Part shown: positions 21,254-30,678 of the stretch, piece by piece
Numbering within the stretch: position 1 is the stretch's first letter
Layout of the letters: each line of letters opens with the position of its first letter
DNA from: Rhizobium sp. RCAM05350
GTDB lineage: Bacteria; Pseudomonadota; Alphaproteobacteria; Rhizobiales; Rhizobiaceae
Reading direction: 5' to 3'
DNA length: 64,000 nt
Assembly: GCA_024426085.1 (NCBI GenBank)
Contig: CP087974.1
Span: forward strand, 3,014,001-3,078,000
Notes under the pieces: model-generated
Told to the model about the DNA's origin: nothing
The model's database searches: none
Seen by the model: only the letters and a program-made list of their open reading frames with translations
Program-made: the position numbers and the translations under genes

Positions 21254-21994
21254 ATGAATATCACGTTGCTGGTGCAATTTTTGGCACTGATAGACGAGAT
21301 GCGGAGCAGGGACGAGATCGTTCAGGAATTCGAACGGGTTTTGGACCGCTACGGTTTCGATTATTATGGGATTGTGCGCCAGCCTAAGCCCGACGAAAAT
21401 CCGCTGAGCCTGCTGCTTGCCGGACGCTGGCCCGACGGTTGGCCACAGATCTATATCAAGAAGAAATACGTCATCATCGATCCAACCATCCGCTATCTCG
21501 GTCACGCGCAACGCGGCTTCCGCTGGCGCGATACGCTGGTAGCCTTCCGTTCCGACCCGCATCGCAAGCGCATGGAGCGCATGATGGTCGAAGCGCGTGG
21601 CCACGGCCTTCACGATGGATATATTTTCCCTGTTCACGGACGCCGCGGGCTGCTCGGCAACCTGACATTAGGCGGTCGCGTCGTGGATCTCAGCCCGGTG
21701 GAAATGAGCATCTTCGACGGCATTGCCAAGAAGATATTCTGGCGCCTGCTCGAGTTGACCGATCCCACGGTCCTCGCCGGCATGGTGTCCAGCGTCGATG
21801 TCCAGATGACCCGTCGCGAGATGGAAGCCCTGCACTACCTGGCCGATGGCATGACGTCGAACGAGATCAGCAGGATTCTTGATATCTCCACCCACACCGT
21901 CGACTGGTACATGAACGGCATCCAGGACAAGCTGAAGGCGAAAAATCGCCATCACGCCGTGGCGCTGTCGTTCCGCCTGGGGCTGATTTCCTGA
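21254..21994 (+). CDS. LuxR-type regulator with autoinducer-binding domain (solo)
   Basis: Intact, 246 residues, two domains. The N-terminal domain matches acyl-homoserine-lactone receptors: the sequence keeps the Trp and Tyr of WPQIYIKKKY, the Asp-Pro of IIDPTIRYL, the Trp of FRWRDTL and the Gly of GLHDGY, which are the positions (W57, Y61, D70, P71, W85, G113 in TraR numbering) that form the AHL pocket. The C-terminal HTH is MTRREMEALHYLADGMTSNEIS with THTVDWYMNGIQDKL. Start chosen at the second ATG because GAAGGGG precedes it; an ATG at 21212 has no ribosome site. No luxI homologue is in the window, hence a solo, or one paired with a distant synthase. Neighbours (ndvA, pyc) do not point to a target. 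Confidence 0.88.
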   Translation: MNITLLVQFLALIDEMRSRDEIVQEFERVLDRYGFDYYGIVRQPKPDENPLSLLLAGRWPDGWPQIYIKKKYVIIDPTIRYLGHAQRGFRWRDTLVAFRSDPHRKRMERMMVEARGHGLHDGYIFPVHGRRGLLGNLTLGGRVVDLSPVEMSIFDGIAKKIFWRLLELTDPTVLAGMVSSVDVQMTRREMEALHYLADGMTSNEISRILDISTHTVDWYMNGIQDKLKAKNRHHAVALSFRLGLIS

Positions 21995-22108
21995 TCGAAA
22001 ATGAATCTTTGCCGGGCGTCACTCTGAAATTGAACTTCAAGTCATGAAACGCTAATAATTCTTTTCGCGGTGCAGCATTACCGTGTTTCAAGTCTTGAGG
22101 AGTCCGAC

Positions 22109-25100
22109 TTGCCCATCTCGAAAATCCTTGTCGCCAACCGTTCTGAAATTGCCATTCGCGTCTTTCTCGCAGCAAACGAACTGGGAATAAAAACGGTTGC
22201 GATATGGGCAGAGGAGGACAAGCTGGCGCTCCACCGGTTCAAGGCGGATGAGAGCTATCAGGTTGGCCGCGGACCGCATCTCGCCCGTGACCTCGGACCG
22301 ATCGAAAGCTACCTGTCGATCGAGGAGATCATCCGGGTTGCCAAGCTGTCCGGCGCTGACGCCATCCATCCGGGTTACGGCCTGTTGTCGGAAAGCCCGG
22401 AATTCGTTGATGCCTGCAAGGCGGCGGGTATCATCTTCATTGGGCCGACCGGCGATACGATGCGCCGTCTCGGCAACAAGGTCGCCGCCCGCAATCTTGC
22501 CATCGAAATCGGCGTGCCGGTCGTTCCGGCAACCGGAACCGCTTCCCGACGATATGGCGGTGGTGGCCAAGATGGCCGAGGATATCGGCTATCCGATCAT
22601 GCTCAAGGCATCCTGGGGCGGCGGCGGCCGCGGCATGCGGGCGATCCACGATCCGAAGGATCTCGCCCGCGAAGTAACCGAAGCCAAGCGCGAGGCGATG
22701 GCTGCCTTCGGCAAGGACGAGGTTTATCTCGAAAAGCTGGTCGAGCGTGCCCGCCACGTCGAAAGCCAGGTTCTCGGCGATACCCATGGCAATGTCGTGC
22801 ATCTGTTCGAGCGCGACTGTTCGGTTCAGCGCCGCAACCAGAAGGTCGTTGAGCGCGCACCGGCTCCGTATCTGACGGAAGCCCAGCGTCAGGAACTCGC
22901 CGACTATTCGACCCGCATTGCCCAGGCGACGAACTATGTCGGCGCCGGCACCGTCGAATATCTGATGGACATGGATTCGGGCAAATTCTATTTCATCGAG
23001 GTCAATCCACGCATCCAGGTCGAGCACACCGTCACCGAAGTCGTCACCGGCATCGATATCGTCAAGGCGCAGATCCACATCCTCGAGGGGTTTTGCCATC
23101 GGCACGCCGGAATCGGGCGTTCCGAAGCAGGAAGATATCCGCCTCAACGGCCATGCCCTGCAGTGCCGCATCACCACGGAAGATCCGGAACAGAACTTCA
23201 TTCCGGACTATGGCCGCATCACCGGCTATCGTTCGGCCTCGGGGTTTCGGCATTCGCCTGGACGGCGGAACGGCCTATCCGGGCGCCGTCATCACCCGTT
23301 ATTACGATCCGCTGCTGGTCAAGGTCACCGCTTGGTCGCCGAGCCCTGCAGGAGACTATCGCGCGCATGGACCGCGCGCTGCGCGAATTCCGTATCCGCG
23401 GCGTCGCCACCAACCTGACCTTCCTCGAAGCGATCATCACGCATCCGAAATTCAAGGATAATACCTATACGACCCGGTTCATCGACACGACGCCGGAACT
23501 GTTCCAGCAGGTTAAGCGCCAGGACCGTGCAACCAAGCTGCTGACATACCTTGCCGACGTCACTGTCAACGGCCATCCGGAGGCCAAGGGCCGGCCGAAG
23601 CCGAGTTCCGACGCTGCCAAGCCGATCATTCCCCGCATCCAGGGCGATATCGTCGATGGTACCAAACAGAAGCTCGATGCGCTCGGCCCGAAGAAATTCG
23701 CCGAATGGGTGCGCGCCGAAAAGCGTGTGCTGCTCACCGATACGACCATGCGCGACGGCCATCAGTCGCTGCTCGCCACGCGCGTGCGCACCTATGATAT
23801 CGCCCGCATCGCTGGCACCTATGCCCGCGCCCTGCCGAACCTGTTCTCGCTCGAATGCTGGGGCGGCGCGACATTCGACGTCTCGATGCGCTTCCTGACG
23901 GAAGATCCGTGGGAGCGTCTCGCCAAGGTGCGCGAGGATGCGCCGAACCTGCTTCTGCAGATGCTTCTGCGCGGTGCCAATGGCGTCGGCTACAAGAACT
24001 ATCCTGACAATGTCGTCAAATATTTCGTCCGTCAGGCGGCCAAGGGCGGCATCGACGTCTTCCGTGTGTTTGACTGCCTGAACTGGGTCGACAACATGCG
24101 CGTCTCGATGGATGCGGTGGCGGAAGAGAACAAGATCTGCGAAGCGGCGATCTGCTATACCGGCGATATCCTCAACTCCGCCCGTCCGAAATACGACCTG
24201 AAATACTATACGGCCCTGGCTGCCGAACTCGAGCGGGCCGGTGCGCACATGATCGCGCTGAAGGACATGGCCGGCCTCTTGAAGCCGGCCGCCGCAACGG
24301 TGCTGTTCAAGGCGCTGCGCGAGGCAACCGACCTGCCGATCCATTTCCACACGCATGATACGTCGGGCATTTCCGCTGCGACGGTTCTGGCTGCGGTGGA
24401 TGCCGGCGTCGATGTTGTCGATGCGGCAATGGATGCATTTTCCGGCAATACCTCGCAGCCCTGCCTCGGCTCGATCGTCGAGGCCCTGCGCGGCTCGGAA
24501 CGCGATCCGGGTCTCGATCCCGAATGGATCCGCCGCATCTCGTTCTACTGGGAAGCCGTGCGCAATCAGTACGCTGCCTTCGAAAGCGATCTCAAGGGAC
24601 CTGCATCCGAAGTCTACCTGCATGAAATGCCGGGCGGCCAGTTTACCAACCTCAAGGAGCAGGCCCGCTCGCTTGGTCTCGAAACCCGCTGGCACCAGGT
24701 GGCGCAGGCCTATGCCGATGCCAACCAAATGTTCGGCGATATCGTCAAGGTAACGCCGTCCTCCAAGGTTGTCGGCGACATGGCGCTGATGATGGTCAGC
24801 CAAGACCTGACGGTTGCCGATGTCAAAAACCCGGCCAAGGATGTGTCCTTCCCGGATTCGGTCGTGTCGATGCTGAAGGGCGATCTTGGCCAGCCTCCGG
24901 GCGGATGGCCGAAGGCGCTGCAGGAAAAGGCGTTGAAGGGCGAAAAGCCCTATACGGAGCGCCCGGGTTCCCTGCTTGCCGATGCCGACCTCGATGCCGA
25001 GCGCAAGGTGATTGAGACCAAGCTGGAACGTTCAGTCAGCGATTACAGAATTCGCCTCCTACCTGATGTATCCGAAAGTTTTCACCGACTACGCACTGGC

Positions 25101-25572
25101 CGCCGATACCTATGGCCCGGTCAGCGTGCTGCCGACACCGGCCTATTTCTACGGCCTGACCGCCGGCGAGGAACTGTTGCCGGAGCTTGAAAAGGGCGTC
25201 TCGCTGGTCGTCCAGCATCAGGCCATGAGCGAGCCGGACGAGCAGGCGATGGTCAAGGTGTTCTTCGAGATCAACGGCCAGCCGCGCCTGATCAAGGTTC
25301 CCGACCGCAACCGCGCAGCCTCCAGCACCGCACGTCGCAAGGCCGATCTCGGCAATTCAGCCCATCTCGGCGCACCGATGCCCGGCGTCATCTCGACGGT
25401 CACGGTTACCGCCGGACAGACGGTCAAGTCTGGTGACGTGCTGCTGTCCATCGAAGCGATGAAGATGGAAACGGCGTTGCATGCGGAAAAGGACGGCACG
25501 ATCGCCGAAGTCCTGGTCAAGACCGGCGACCAGATCGACACCAAGGATCTGCTGATCGTCTACGGCGCCTGA
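22109..25572 (+). CDS. pyc: pyruvate carboxylase (five frame breaks)
   Basis: Biotin-dependent enzyme of about 1153 residues that carboxylates pyruvate to oxaloacetate. Order: biotin carboxylase (KILVANRSEIAIRVF; ATP-grasp loop KASWGGGGRGMR; EVNPRIQVEHTVTE), carboxyltransferase (TTMRDGHQSLLATRVRT; metal-binding HFHTHDTSG), and C-terminal biotin carrier with the biotinyl Lys in EAMKMET. The start is a TTG (PISKILVANRSE): GAGGAG lies 7 bases before it and homologues begin MSISKILVANRSE. Breaks near 22542, 23095, 23244, 23346 and 25047 are all single-base gains; removing them gives one continuous protein of family length (R. etli Pyc is 1154). Monocistronic, with a terminator-like stem after the stop. 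Confidence 0.95.
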
Positions 25573-25583
25573 TGATTGATTGA

Positions 25584-25608
25584 GAGGAGGCCTCTTGCGG
25601 GCCTCCTC
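25584..25608 (+). terminator. stem-loop after pyc
   Basis: GAGGAGGCC (25584-25592) pairs with GGCCTCCTC (25600-25608) around a 7-base loop, 11 bases after the stop. The T-run is poor (CGTTC). Confidence 0.6.
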
Positions 25609-25699
25609 CGTTCATCCCGGGTTACTTTCAGTAAGCACGTGATCAGTTCTGGCGGAGGTGGAATGCATCCGCTCTGCTCGCCGAGGATCTCACCTTGAG

Positions 25700-25723
25700 T
25701 ACATACCGTATGTACGGTATGTA
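25700..25723. promoter_or_regulatory. 24-bp palindromic operator of the TetR gene
   Basis: TACATACCG and CGGTATGTA are exact inverted repeats around a 6-base centre. The size, symmetry and position, ending 6 bases before the TetR start, fit an autoregulatory TetR operator. Confidence 0.8.
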
Positions 25724-25729
25724 TATTTT

Positions 25730-26356
25730 ATGTCGAGAACAACAAAGCAAAACCCCGAACGTGGCGATGCCAGAACTCGTCTTCTGGAGTCAGCGCGACG
25801 TCATCCGCGCCAAGGGCTTCGCGGCCACGTCCGTAGACGATCTGTGTCAGGCAGCGGCAGTGACAAAGGGCGCCTATTTCCATCATTTCAAAACCAAGGA
25901 TGCGCTCGGTATCGCCGCCGCGCAGCATTGGGCAGAGACGATAACGGCCTTTTTGCCGGGGCATCCTATCATGAACCGGAGGATGCGCTCGATCGCGTAC
26001 TCGCCTATGTCGCCTTTCGCAAATCGATCATCGCGGGAGAGCTGGCGGAGTTTAGCTGTTTGGTCGGTACGATGGTGCAGGAAACCTTCGCGACCTCTCC
26101 CGCCATCCGCGATGCCTGCGGGGCAAGCATCTTTGGCCACGCGGCGACGCTTGAGGCCGATATTGATGCGGCAATACGCGATCGCGGCATCTCGGCCGAC
26201 TGGACTGCGGCGAGCTTGGCGCGACATACGCAGACGGTGATTCAGGGTGCGTTCGTGCTCGCCAAGGCGGGAGATGATCCCGCGCTGGCGCATGAAGCGC
26301 TCGATCACCTCGACCGGTACATCCGTCTCCTCTTCCACTGCACCAACAAGGAGTAA
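25730..26356 (+). CDS. TetR-family transcriptional regulator (two frame breaks)
   Basis: About 208 residues. N-terminal HTH: RTRLLESARDVIRAKGFAATSVDDLCQAAAVTKGAYFHHFKTKDAL, a textbook TetR domain; the C-terminal ligand domain is helical (ALDRVLAYVAFRKSIIAGELAEF and onward). Breaks lie near 25788 (probably loss of a GC dinucleotide) and in the T-run near 25955. The ATG is just past the palindrome, so the promoter must overlap the operator and the leader is very short. Two genes follow with 6-bp and overlapping junctions, making a three-gene autoregulated operon. Ligand unknown. Confidence 0.85.
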   Translation: MSRTTKQNPERGDARTRLLESARRHPRQGLRGHVRRRSVSGSGSDKGRLFPSFQNQGCARYRRRAALGRDDNGLFAGASYHEPEDALDRVLAYVAFRKSIIAGELAEFSCLVGTMVQETFATSPAIRDACGASIFGHAATLEADIDAAIRDRGISADWTAASLARHTQTVIQGAFVLAKAGDDPALAHEALDHLDRYIRLLFHCTNKE

Positions 26357-26362
26357 GCACTC

Positions 26363-26902
26363 ATGACACAGAATGCTCGTCTTGCCTGTTCTTGCGGAAA
26401 GGTTCACCTTGAGGTCGAGAAAGAGCCGATCATCAGCACCGAATGCTATTGCACCAGTTGCCGGACTGCCGGTGCCCGGTTGCAGGCCCTTCCCTCTACG
26501 CAACGGGTTCTGGATGCGAACGGCGGAACGCGGTTCGTTCTTTATCGCAAGGATCGCATCCGGTTCACCCAAGGGACCGAGCATCTGAGAGAGTTCCGCC
26601 TCACGCCCGCCGCCGGTACCCGCCGTGTTGTTGCCACCTGTTGCAACACACCGGTTTTCCTCGAATTCGAAAATGGCCATTGGTTGAGCCTCTATGCCAA
26701 CCTGTGGCCTGAAGGTACGCTCCCACCGCTTGATCTGCGCACGATGACAGGTGATCTTCCCGATCGCGCAGCCCTTTCCGGCGATGTTCCGAGCGGGACG
26801 ATGGCCACTCTATCGTTTTACGCCAGGTTGCTCGCCGCATGGGTTGCGATGGGCTTCAAGAGCCCGAAGATCACGGTTGTCAATGGTGAAATCCATGCCT
26901 GA
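26363..26902 (+). CDS. DUF6151/GFA-like zinc-type protein of unknown function
   Basis: Intact 179 residues. The N-terminus has paired cysteines (CSCGKVHLEV and CYCTSCRTAG), the start of a glutathione-dependent formaldehyde-activating (GFA)-type zinc fold, and a later CCNTPVFLEF. It is longer than simple GFA proteins, with a C-terminal extension ending SPKITVVNGEIHA. I assign the DUF6151 group from memory of the motif layout, not from a search. A strong AAGGAG precedes the ATG at 26363. It is in the TetR operon and overlaps the next gene by 8 bases. Possible thiol/aldehyde-adduct chemistry is inference only. Confidence 0.68.
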   Translation: MTQNARLACSCGKVHLEVEKEPIISTECYCTSCRTAGARLQALPSTQRVLDANGGTRFVLYRKDRIRFTQGTEHLREFRLTPAAGTRRVVATCCNTPVFLEFENGHWLSLYANLWPEGTLPPLDLRTMTGDLPDRAALSGDVPSGTMATLSFYARLLAAWVAMGFKSPKITVVNGEIHA

Positions 26903-27200
26903 CGCCGATGACAAGATCACCATCGAAAGCGTGACGTCGCCACATCATGTCCAGCGCGTCGACCGTAAAAAGTACACCGCGATGCGCCACTCCTTGCTCG
27001 GGGTCCTGCCTGCCGGAGCGCCGGGGATAACCATTGCCGACGCCAAGGCGAAGCTCCTACAGCATCTACCCGAGGACCTGTTTCCCGGCGGCGACAAAGC
27101 CGGGTGGTGGCTTAAGGCGGTCCAACTCGATCTCGAAGCAAAGCGGGTGATTGGTCGCACCGCGGACAAGCCGCTGCGGCTTTTCAAGCATGCGGACTGA
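26895..27200 (+). CDS. small conserved-type protein of unknown function (DUF6958-like)
   Basis: 101 residues, start overlapping the stop region of the GFA-like gene, so translation is probably coupled. Soluble, mixed charge, with a conserved-looking core (KYTAMRHSLLGVLPAG, AKAKLLQHLPEDLFPGGDKAGWW, KPLRLFKH). It looks like a small winged-helix-like protein, possibly the family called DUF6958, but I cannot confirm this by eye. Last gene of the TetR operon before a good terminator. Confidence 0.6.
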   Translation: MPDADDKITIESVTSPHHVQRVDRKKYTAMRHSLLGVLPAGAPGITIADAKAKLLQHLPEDLFPGGDKAGWWLKAVQLDLEAKRVIGRTADKPLRLFKHAD

Positions 27201-27212
27201 TCCGCGGACATG

Positions 27213-27243
27213 GAATGGCCGGTCAAGGCCGGCCATTCTTTCG
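27213..27243 (+). terminator. terminator of the TetR operon
   Basis: GAATGGCCGG (27213-27222) and CCGGCCATTC (27229-27238) form a perfect 10-bp stem, followed by TTTCG. It may also serve the convergent ABC operon. Confidence 0.75.
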
Positions 27244-27260
27244 AGACACCGCAAGCGCTC

Positions 27261-28022
27261 TCAAATATCGTAGTTATTGCCCGCACTCAGCGAAGAGATG
27301 AACTTCTTCGTTCGCTCCCGCTCCGGCGTCTGGAAGATGTTTTTCGGCGCACCGCTCTCGACAATCAGGCCGCCATCGAGGAACAGGACCTGATCGGCAA
27401 CCTTGGAGGCGAGGCGCAGGTCGTGGGTCGCCATGATCATCGTCGTGCCTTCCGCTGCAAGCCGGTTCAGCACTTCGACGACTTCTTCGGCCAGTTCAGG
27501 ATCCAGTGCCGAGGTCGGCTCGTCGCAGAGCAGCACGCGGGGCGAGGGGGCAAGCGCGCGGGCGATGGCGACGCGCTGCTGCTGGCCGCCGGAAAGAGTA
27601 GCCGGCCAGGCGTCGGCCTTGTGGGCCATGCCGACCTTTTCCAGCAATTCCTGCGCCCGAGCTTTGGCCTTCTCCTTTGGCCATTTCAGGACCGTGACCA
27701 GTCCCTCCATGACGTTTTCGATGGCGGTCTGGTGCGGGAAGAGCTGGAAATTCTGGAACACCATGCCGGTCTGGCGGCGCAGGCGCTGGATGGCGTCCCA
27801 GCCGGTCTTCTTGTTGGGCTCGAACGTGATCTCTTCCTCGCCCAGCCGGATCGTGCCGGCCGTCGGGATTTCCAGGAGGTTGACGCAGCGCAGCAGCGTG
27901 CTCTTGCCGCCACCGGAAGGACCGACCAGCGCTGTCACCGTGCCTTCGGCGATCCGCACGCTGATATCCTTCAGGACGACATTGTCGCCGAAACGTTTTT
28001 CGATATGGGTGAGCTCGATCAT
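27261..28022 (-). CDS. amino-acid (cystine/polar) ABC importer ATPase
   Basis: Intact 253-residue ATPase of the polar amino acid uptake (PAAT) type: Walker A VGPSGGGKSTLLR, Q-loop GMVFQNFQLFPH, signature LSGGQQQRVAIARALA, Walker B VLLCDEPTSALDP, switch MATHDL. Its ATG overlaps the permease stop (ATGA). Together with the permease and binding protein it forms a complete importer; the ATPase itself does not tell the substrate. Confidence 0.9.
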   Translation of the reverse strand: MIELTHIEKRFGDNVVLKDISVRIAEGTVTALVGPSGGGKSTLLRCVNLLEIPTAGTIRLGEEEITFEPNKKTGWDAIQRLRRQTGMVFQNFQLFPHQTAIENVMEGLVTVLKWPKEKAKARAQELLEKVGMAHKADAWPATLSGGQQQRVAIARALAPSPRVLLCDEPTSALDPELAEEVVEVLNRLAAEGTTMIMATHDLRLASKVADQVLFLDGGLIVESGAPKNIFQTPERERTKKFISSLSAGNNYDI

Positions 28023-28699
28023 GTGCGCGCCTCCAGGAAGCCGCCATAGCGGGCGAAGCGTTTTTCCAGTCGCACCTGCAGCGACGAGAGGACGGAACTC
28101 AGGGCCAGATAGAGCAGCGCCGCCTCGATATAGAGGATCAGCGGCTCGTAGGTGGTGGCGACGATGCGCTGGGCTGTCTGGAACAGTTCCGGCACCGTGA
28201 TGGCGGCCGCAAGCGACGTGTCCTTCACCAGCGAGATGAACGTGTTCGACAGGGGCGGCACGGCGACGCGGGCTGCCTGCGGCAGGATGGTGCGGCGCAT
28301 CGCCTGGCTCCAGCTCATGCCGATCGAATAGGCGGCTTCCCACTGGCCGCGCGGCACAGACGAGATGACAGCGCGGATGATCTCGGACGTATAGGCGCCG
28401 ATGTTGAGTGTGAAGCCGATCAGGGCCGCCGGGAAGGCGTCAAGCAGGATGCCGAGGCTCGGCAGGCCGTAGAAGATGACGAACAGCTGGACGAGCAGCG
28501 GCGTGCCACGAATGACCCAGACATAGAACCGCGCCACGGCGACCAATGGTTTTGGCCCGAACAGCCGCGCCACGGCGGTCAGGAGACCCAGTCCCAGGCC
28601 CAGTGTGAAGGACAACAGCGTCAGCGGAATCGTAAAAATCAGTCCGGCCCGCACGAGCGGCCAGAGCAGATCGAGCATCAATTGAAGCCAAGGGGGCAC
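28019..28699 (-). CDS. amino-acid (cystine/polar) ABC importer permease
   Basis: Intact 226 residues with five to six helices. HisM-type signature: VIRGTPLLVQLFVIFYGLP near residue 60 and the EAA loop EAAYSIGMSWSQAMRRTILP near residue 140, where the ATPase docks. TcyL/YecS-like sequence, a family whose members often carry cystine. A stem-loop separates it from the binding-protein gene upstream, which would keep expression below that of the binding protein. Confidence 0.88.
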   Translation of the reverse strand: MPPWLQLMLDLLWPLVRAGLIFTIPLTLLSFTLGLGLGLLTAVARLFGPKPLVAVARFYVWVIRGTPLLVQLFVIFYGLPSLGILLDAFPAALIGFTLNIGAYTSEIIRAVISSVPRGQWEAAYSIGMSWSQAMRRTILPQAARVAVPPLSNTFISLVKDTSLAAAITVPELFQTAQRIVATTYEPLILYIEAALLYLALSSVLSSLQVRLEKRFARYGGFLEART

Positions 28700-28719
28700 G
28701 GGCGGGGCCTTTCAAACGG

Positions 28720-28752
28720 CATGATCCGCCCCGGATGCCGGAACGGATCATG
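28720..28752 (-). repeat. stem-loop between binding-protein and permease genes
   Basis: CATGATCCG (28720-28728) and CGGATCATG (28744-28752) are exact inverted repeats with a 15-base loop and no T-run. Position suggests mRNA processing or stabilisation of the upstream cistron. Confidence 0.55.
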
Positions 28753-28761
28753 ACTTATAGT

Positions 28762-29586
28762 TCAGAGAACGGCGCGGCGAAACCTGTCTGACCGTGCTGT
28801 TTCAATGGTTATTTCGGAAACGTCTGCGCCGAAATACTTCTGCGAAATTGCGTCATAGGTACCGTCGGCCTTGATATCGACCAGCGCCTTGTTGATGGCC
28901 TCGAGAAGCTCCGGCTCGCCCTTGCGCACGATGATGCCGGAATAGTCGGCATTGGCCTGCTCGGCAGCGATCTTCACCGGCGCATCCGGCTTCTTCTTCT
29001 TGAAATCGAGGAAGGACAGGCTGTCATTGATGGTTGCATCGGCGCGGCCGGTCAGAACCAGCTGGATCGACTGGTCGAAGCCGTCGGTGCCGACCAGTTC
29101 AGCGCCGGAAGCCTGGGCCAGCTTGCCGAAATTGCTGGTCAGCGACTGGGCCGCATTCTTGCCCTTCAGGTCCGGGAAGTCCTTGATGTCGGCATTGTCA
29201 GCCTTGACGATCAAAACGGCCTTCGAGGCAATGTAGGGCTCGGAGAAATCGTACTTCTTCTTGCGCTCTTCGGTGATGCCGACCTGGTTGATGACAGCGT
29301 CATAGCGGTTGGCATCGAGACCGGCGATCAGGCCATCCCACTTGCCTTCGAGGAATTCGGCCTTGACGCCAAGCTTCTTGGCCACGGCTTCGCCGATTTC
29401 GACGTCGAAGCCGACGAGCTTGCCGCTTTCGTCATGATAGGTGAACGGTGCGTAGGTGCCTTCCGTGCCGATCTTCAGCGCGCCAGCCGACTTGACGGCT
29501 TCGAGGTTTTCACCGGCTACGGCCGAGCCGAACGATACCAGCTGGGCAAAGGCGGCAGCGGCGAGAAGTGTGGGAACCCATTTCAT
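28762..29586 (-). CDS. periplasmic amino-acid (cystine-like) binding protein
   Basis: About 274 residues with a Sec signal peptide (MKWVPTLLAAAAFAQLVSFG, cleavage after AVAG) and the SBP type 3 fold: IGTEGTYAPFTYHDESGKLVGFDVEIG, NQVGITEERKKKYDFSEPY, then YFGADV at the end. Start chosen so the protein begins with the signal peptide; the frame is open to 29691. The last 15 residues (ITIETARSDRFRRAVL) look foreign: deleting one A near 28812 would give a stop right after YFGADVSE, so the tail may be an error. First gene of the importer operon, divergent from the DeoR gene. Confidence 0.88.
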   Translation of the reverse strand: MKWVPTLLAAAAFAQLVSFGSAVAGENLEAVKSAGALKIGTEGTYAPFTYHDESGKLVGFDVEIGEAVAKKLGVKAEFLEGKWDGLIAGLDANRYDAVINQVGITEERKKKYDFSEPYIASKAVLIVKADNADIKDFPDLKGKNAAQSLTSNFGKLAQASGAELVGTDGFDQSIQLVLTGRADATINDSLSFLDFKKKKPDAPVKIAAEQANADYSGIIVRKGEPELLEAINKALVDIKADGTYDAISQKYFGADVSEITIETARSDRFRRAVL

Positions 29587-29893
29587 TTTGTTTTTCCATC
29601 TTTTTTGGTCCGGCCCGTCTGCCGGTGTGAGGACACAATCGCATAACGCTCGACGCATGGCAGCGCACAAAACTTCAATTGCGCACCGCAACAGCGAAGG
29701 TTTTTCTCATATTCCTGCCATTTCAATGCAAAATTGTCGCCGGACGGCTAAAATCAAGGCGGAGCGTCGATTTTTACGGCAATTCCGGTGCCATTTTCAA
29801 TATTCACTACATAAATCGATTGAAATCGTGATTGAAGCGGTTTATGCACGTTTATGCCGATTTGCACTCATTCATGCGTGATCTGATTTTTCG
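29587..29893. promoter_or_regulatory. 307-bp AT-rich divergent region with tandem GTTTATGC repeats
   Basis: Separates the importer operon from the DeoR gene. GTTTATGC occurs at 29840-29847 and again at 29850-29857, one helical turn apart, about 40 bp before the DeoR start; such direct repeats can be DeoR operators. No gene is seen. Confidence 0.5.
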
Positions 29894-30678
29894 ATGCAGA
29901 CAGAACTCCTTCTACGACAGAGACAAAGCCTGATTCAGGAGCGCCTGCGGACGTCCGACCGCGTGCTTGCGGTCGATCTGGCGCAAGAATTCAATGTTTC
30001 CGAGGACACGGTCCGCAGGGACTTGCGCAGAACTGGCGGCGGCGGGCCTGTGCGAGCGGGTCTATGGGGGCGCGCTACCGATTGCCCCCGGCCGCACGAC
30101 GCTCTCCCAGCGTGTCGGCGAAGCGCCCGAGCGCAAGGCAGCGCTTGCCGCCGCAGCCCTGCCCTTCATTACGCCGGGCATGACCGTCTTCTTCGATGCG
30201 AGCTCGACCAATCTCGCGATCGCACAGGCGCTACCCGGCGGGCTGGAGCTGACGGCGGTGACCAATACGCCGCTGATTGCCTCCGCATTGATGGAAAAGC
30301 CGGGTGTCGATATCATCCTGATCGGCGGCAAGATCGACCGGCTGGTCGGGGCTGCCATCGGCGCCAAGGCACAGCGCGATGTTTCCGTGTTGCGGCCGGA
30401 TCTCTGTATTCTCGGGGTTTGCGGCGTCGATCTCGATGCCGGACTGACAGCCATTGAATATGAGGACGCGGAGTTCAAGCGGCTTGTCGCCCTGCAACAG
30501 TGCCGCCGTTCTGGCGGCGGTGACAAACGACAAGCTGGGCACATCGGCACCACACGCGGTCATTACGGCACAGGAATGCACGACGCTGATCGTCGAGCAT
30601 GATGCGGCCCGCAACACCGCCGATCTCTATAGTACCCAAGGCATCAAAGTCGTTTACGCAGGAGGAACAAGGCCATGA
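29894..30678 (+). CDS. DeoR-family transcriptional regulator (two frame breaks)
   Basis: About 260 residues. N-terminal DeoR HTH: RTSDRVLAVDLAQEFNVSEDTVRRDLRELAAAG; then CERVYGGALP and the DeoR sensor domain with FFDASSTNLAIAQALP, LIGGKIDRLVGAAIG and LGVCGVDLDAGLT. These sensors usually bind a sugar phosphate, but the substrate is not visible here. Breaks near 30028 (A inserted in DLRELA) and near 30495. The stop overlaps the VOC start (ATGA), so both are translated together. Target could be the divergent importer or the downstream MFS gene. Confidence 0.82.

Noticed and set aside
22197..25190. 997-codon open frame as an independent gene
   Set aside because: It is the pyruvate carboxylase frame after a one-base gain; its first third is off-frame nonsense over the biotin carboxylase domain.
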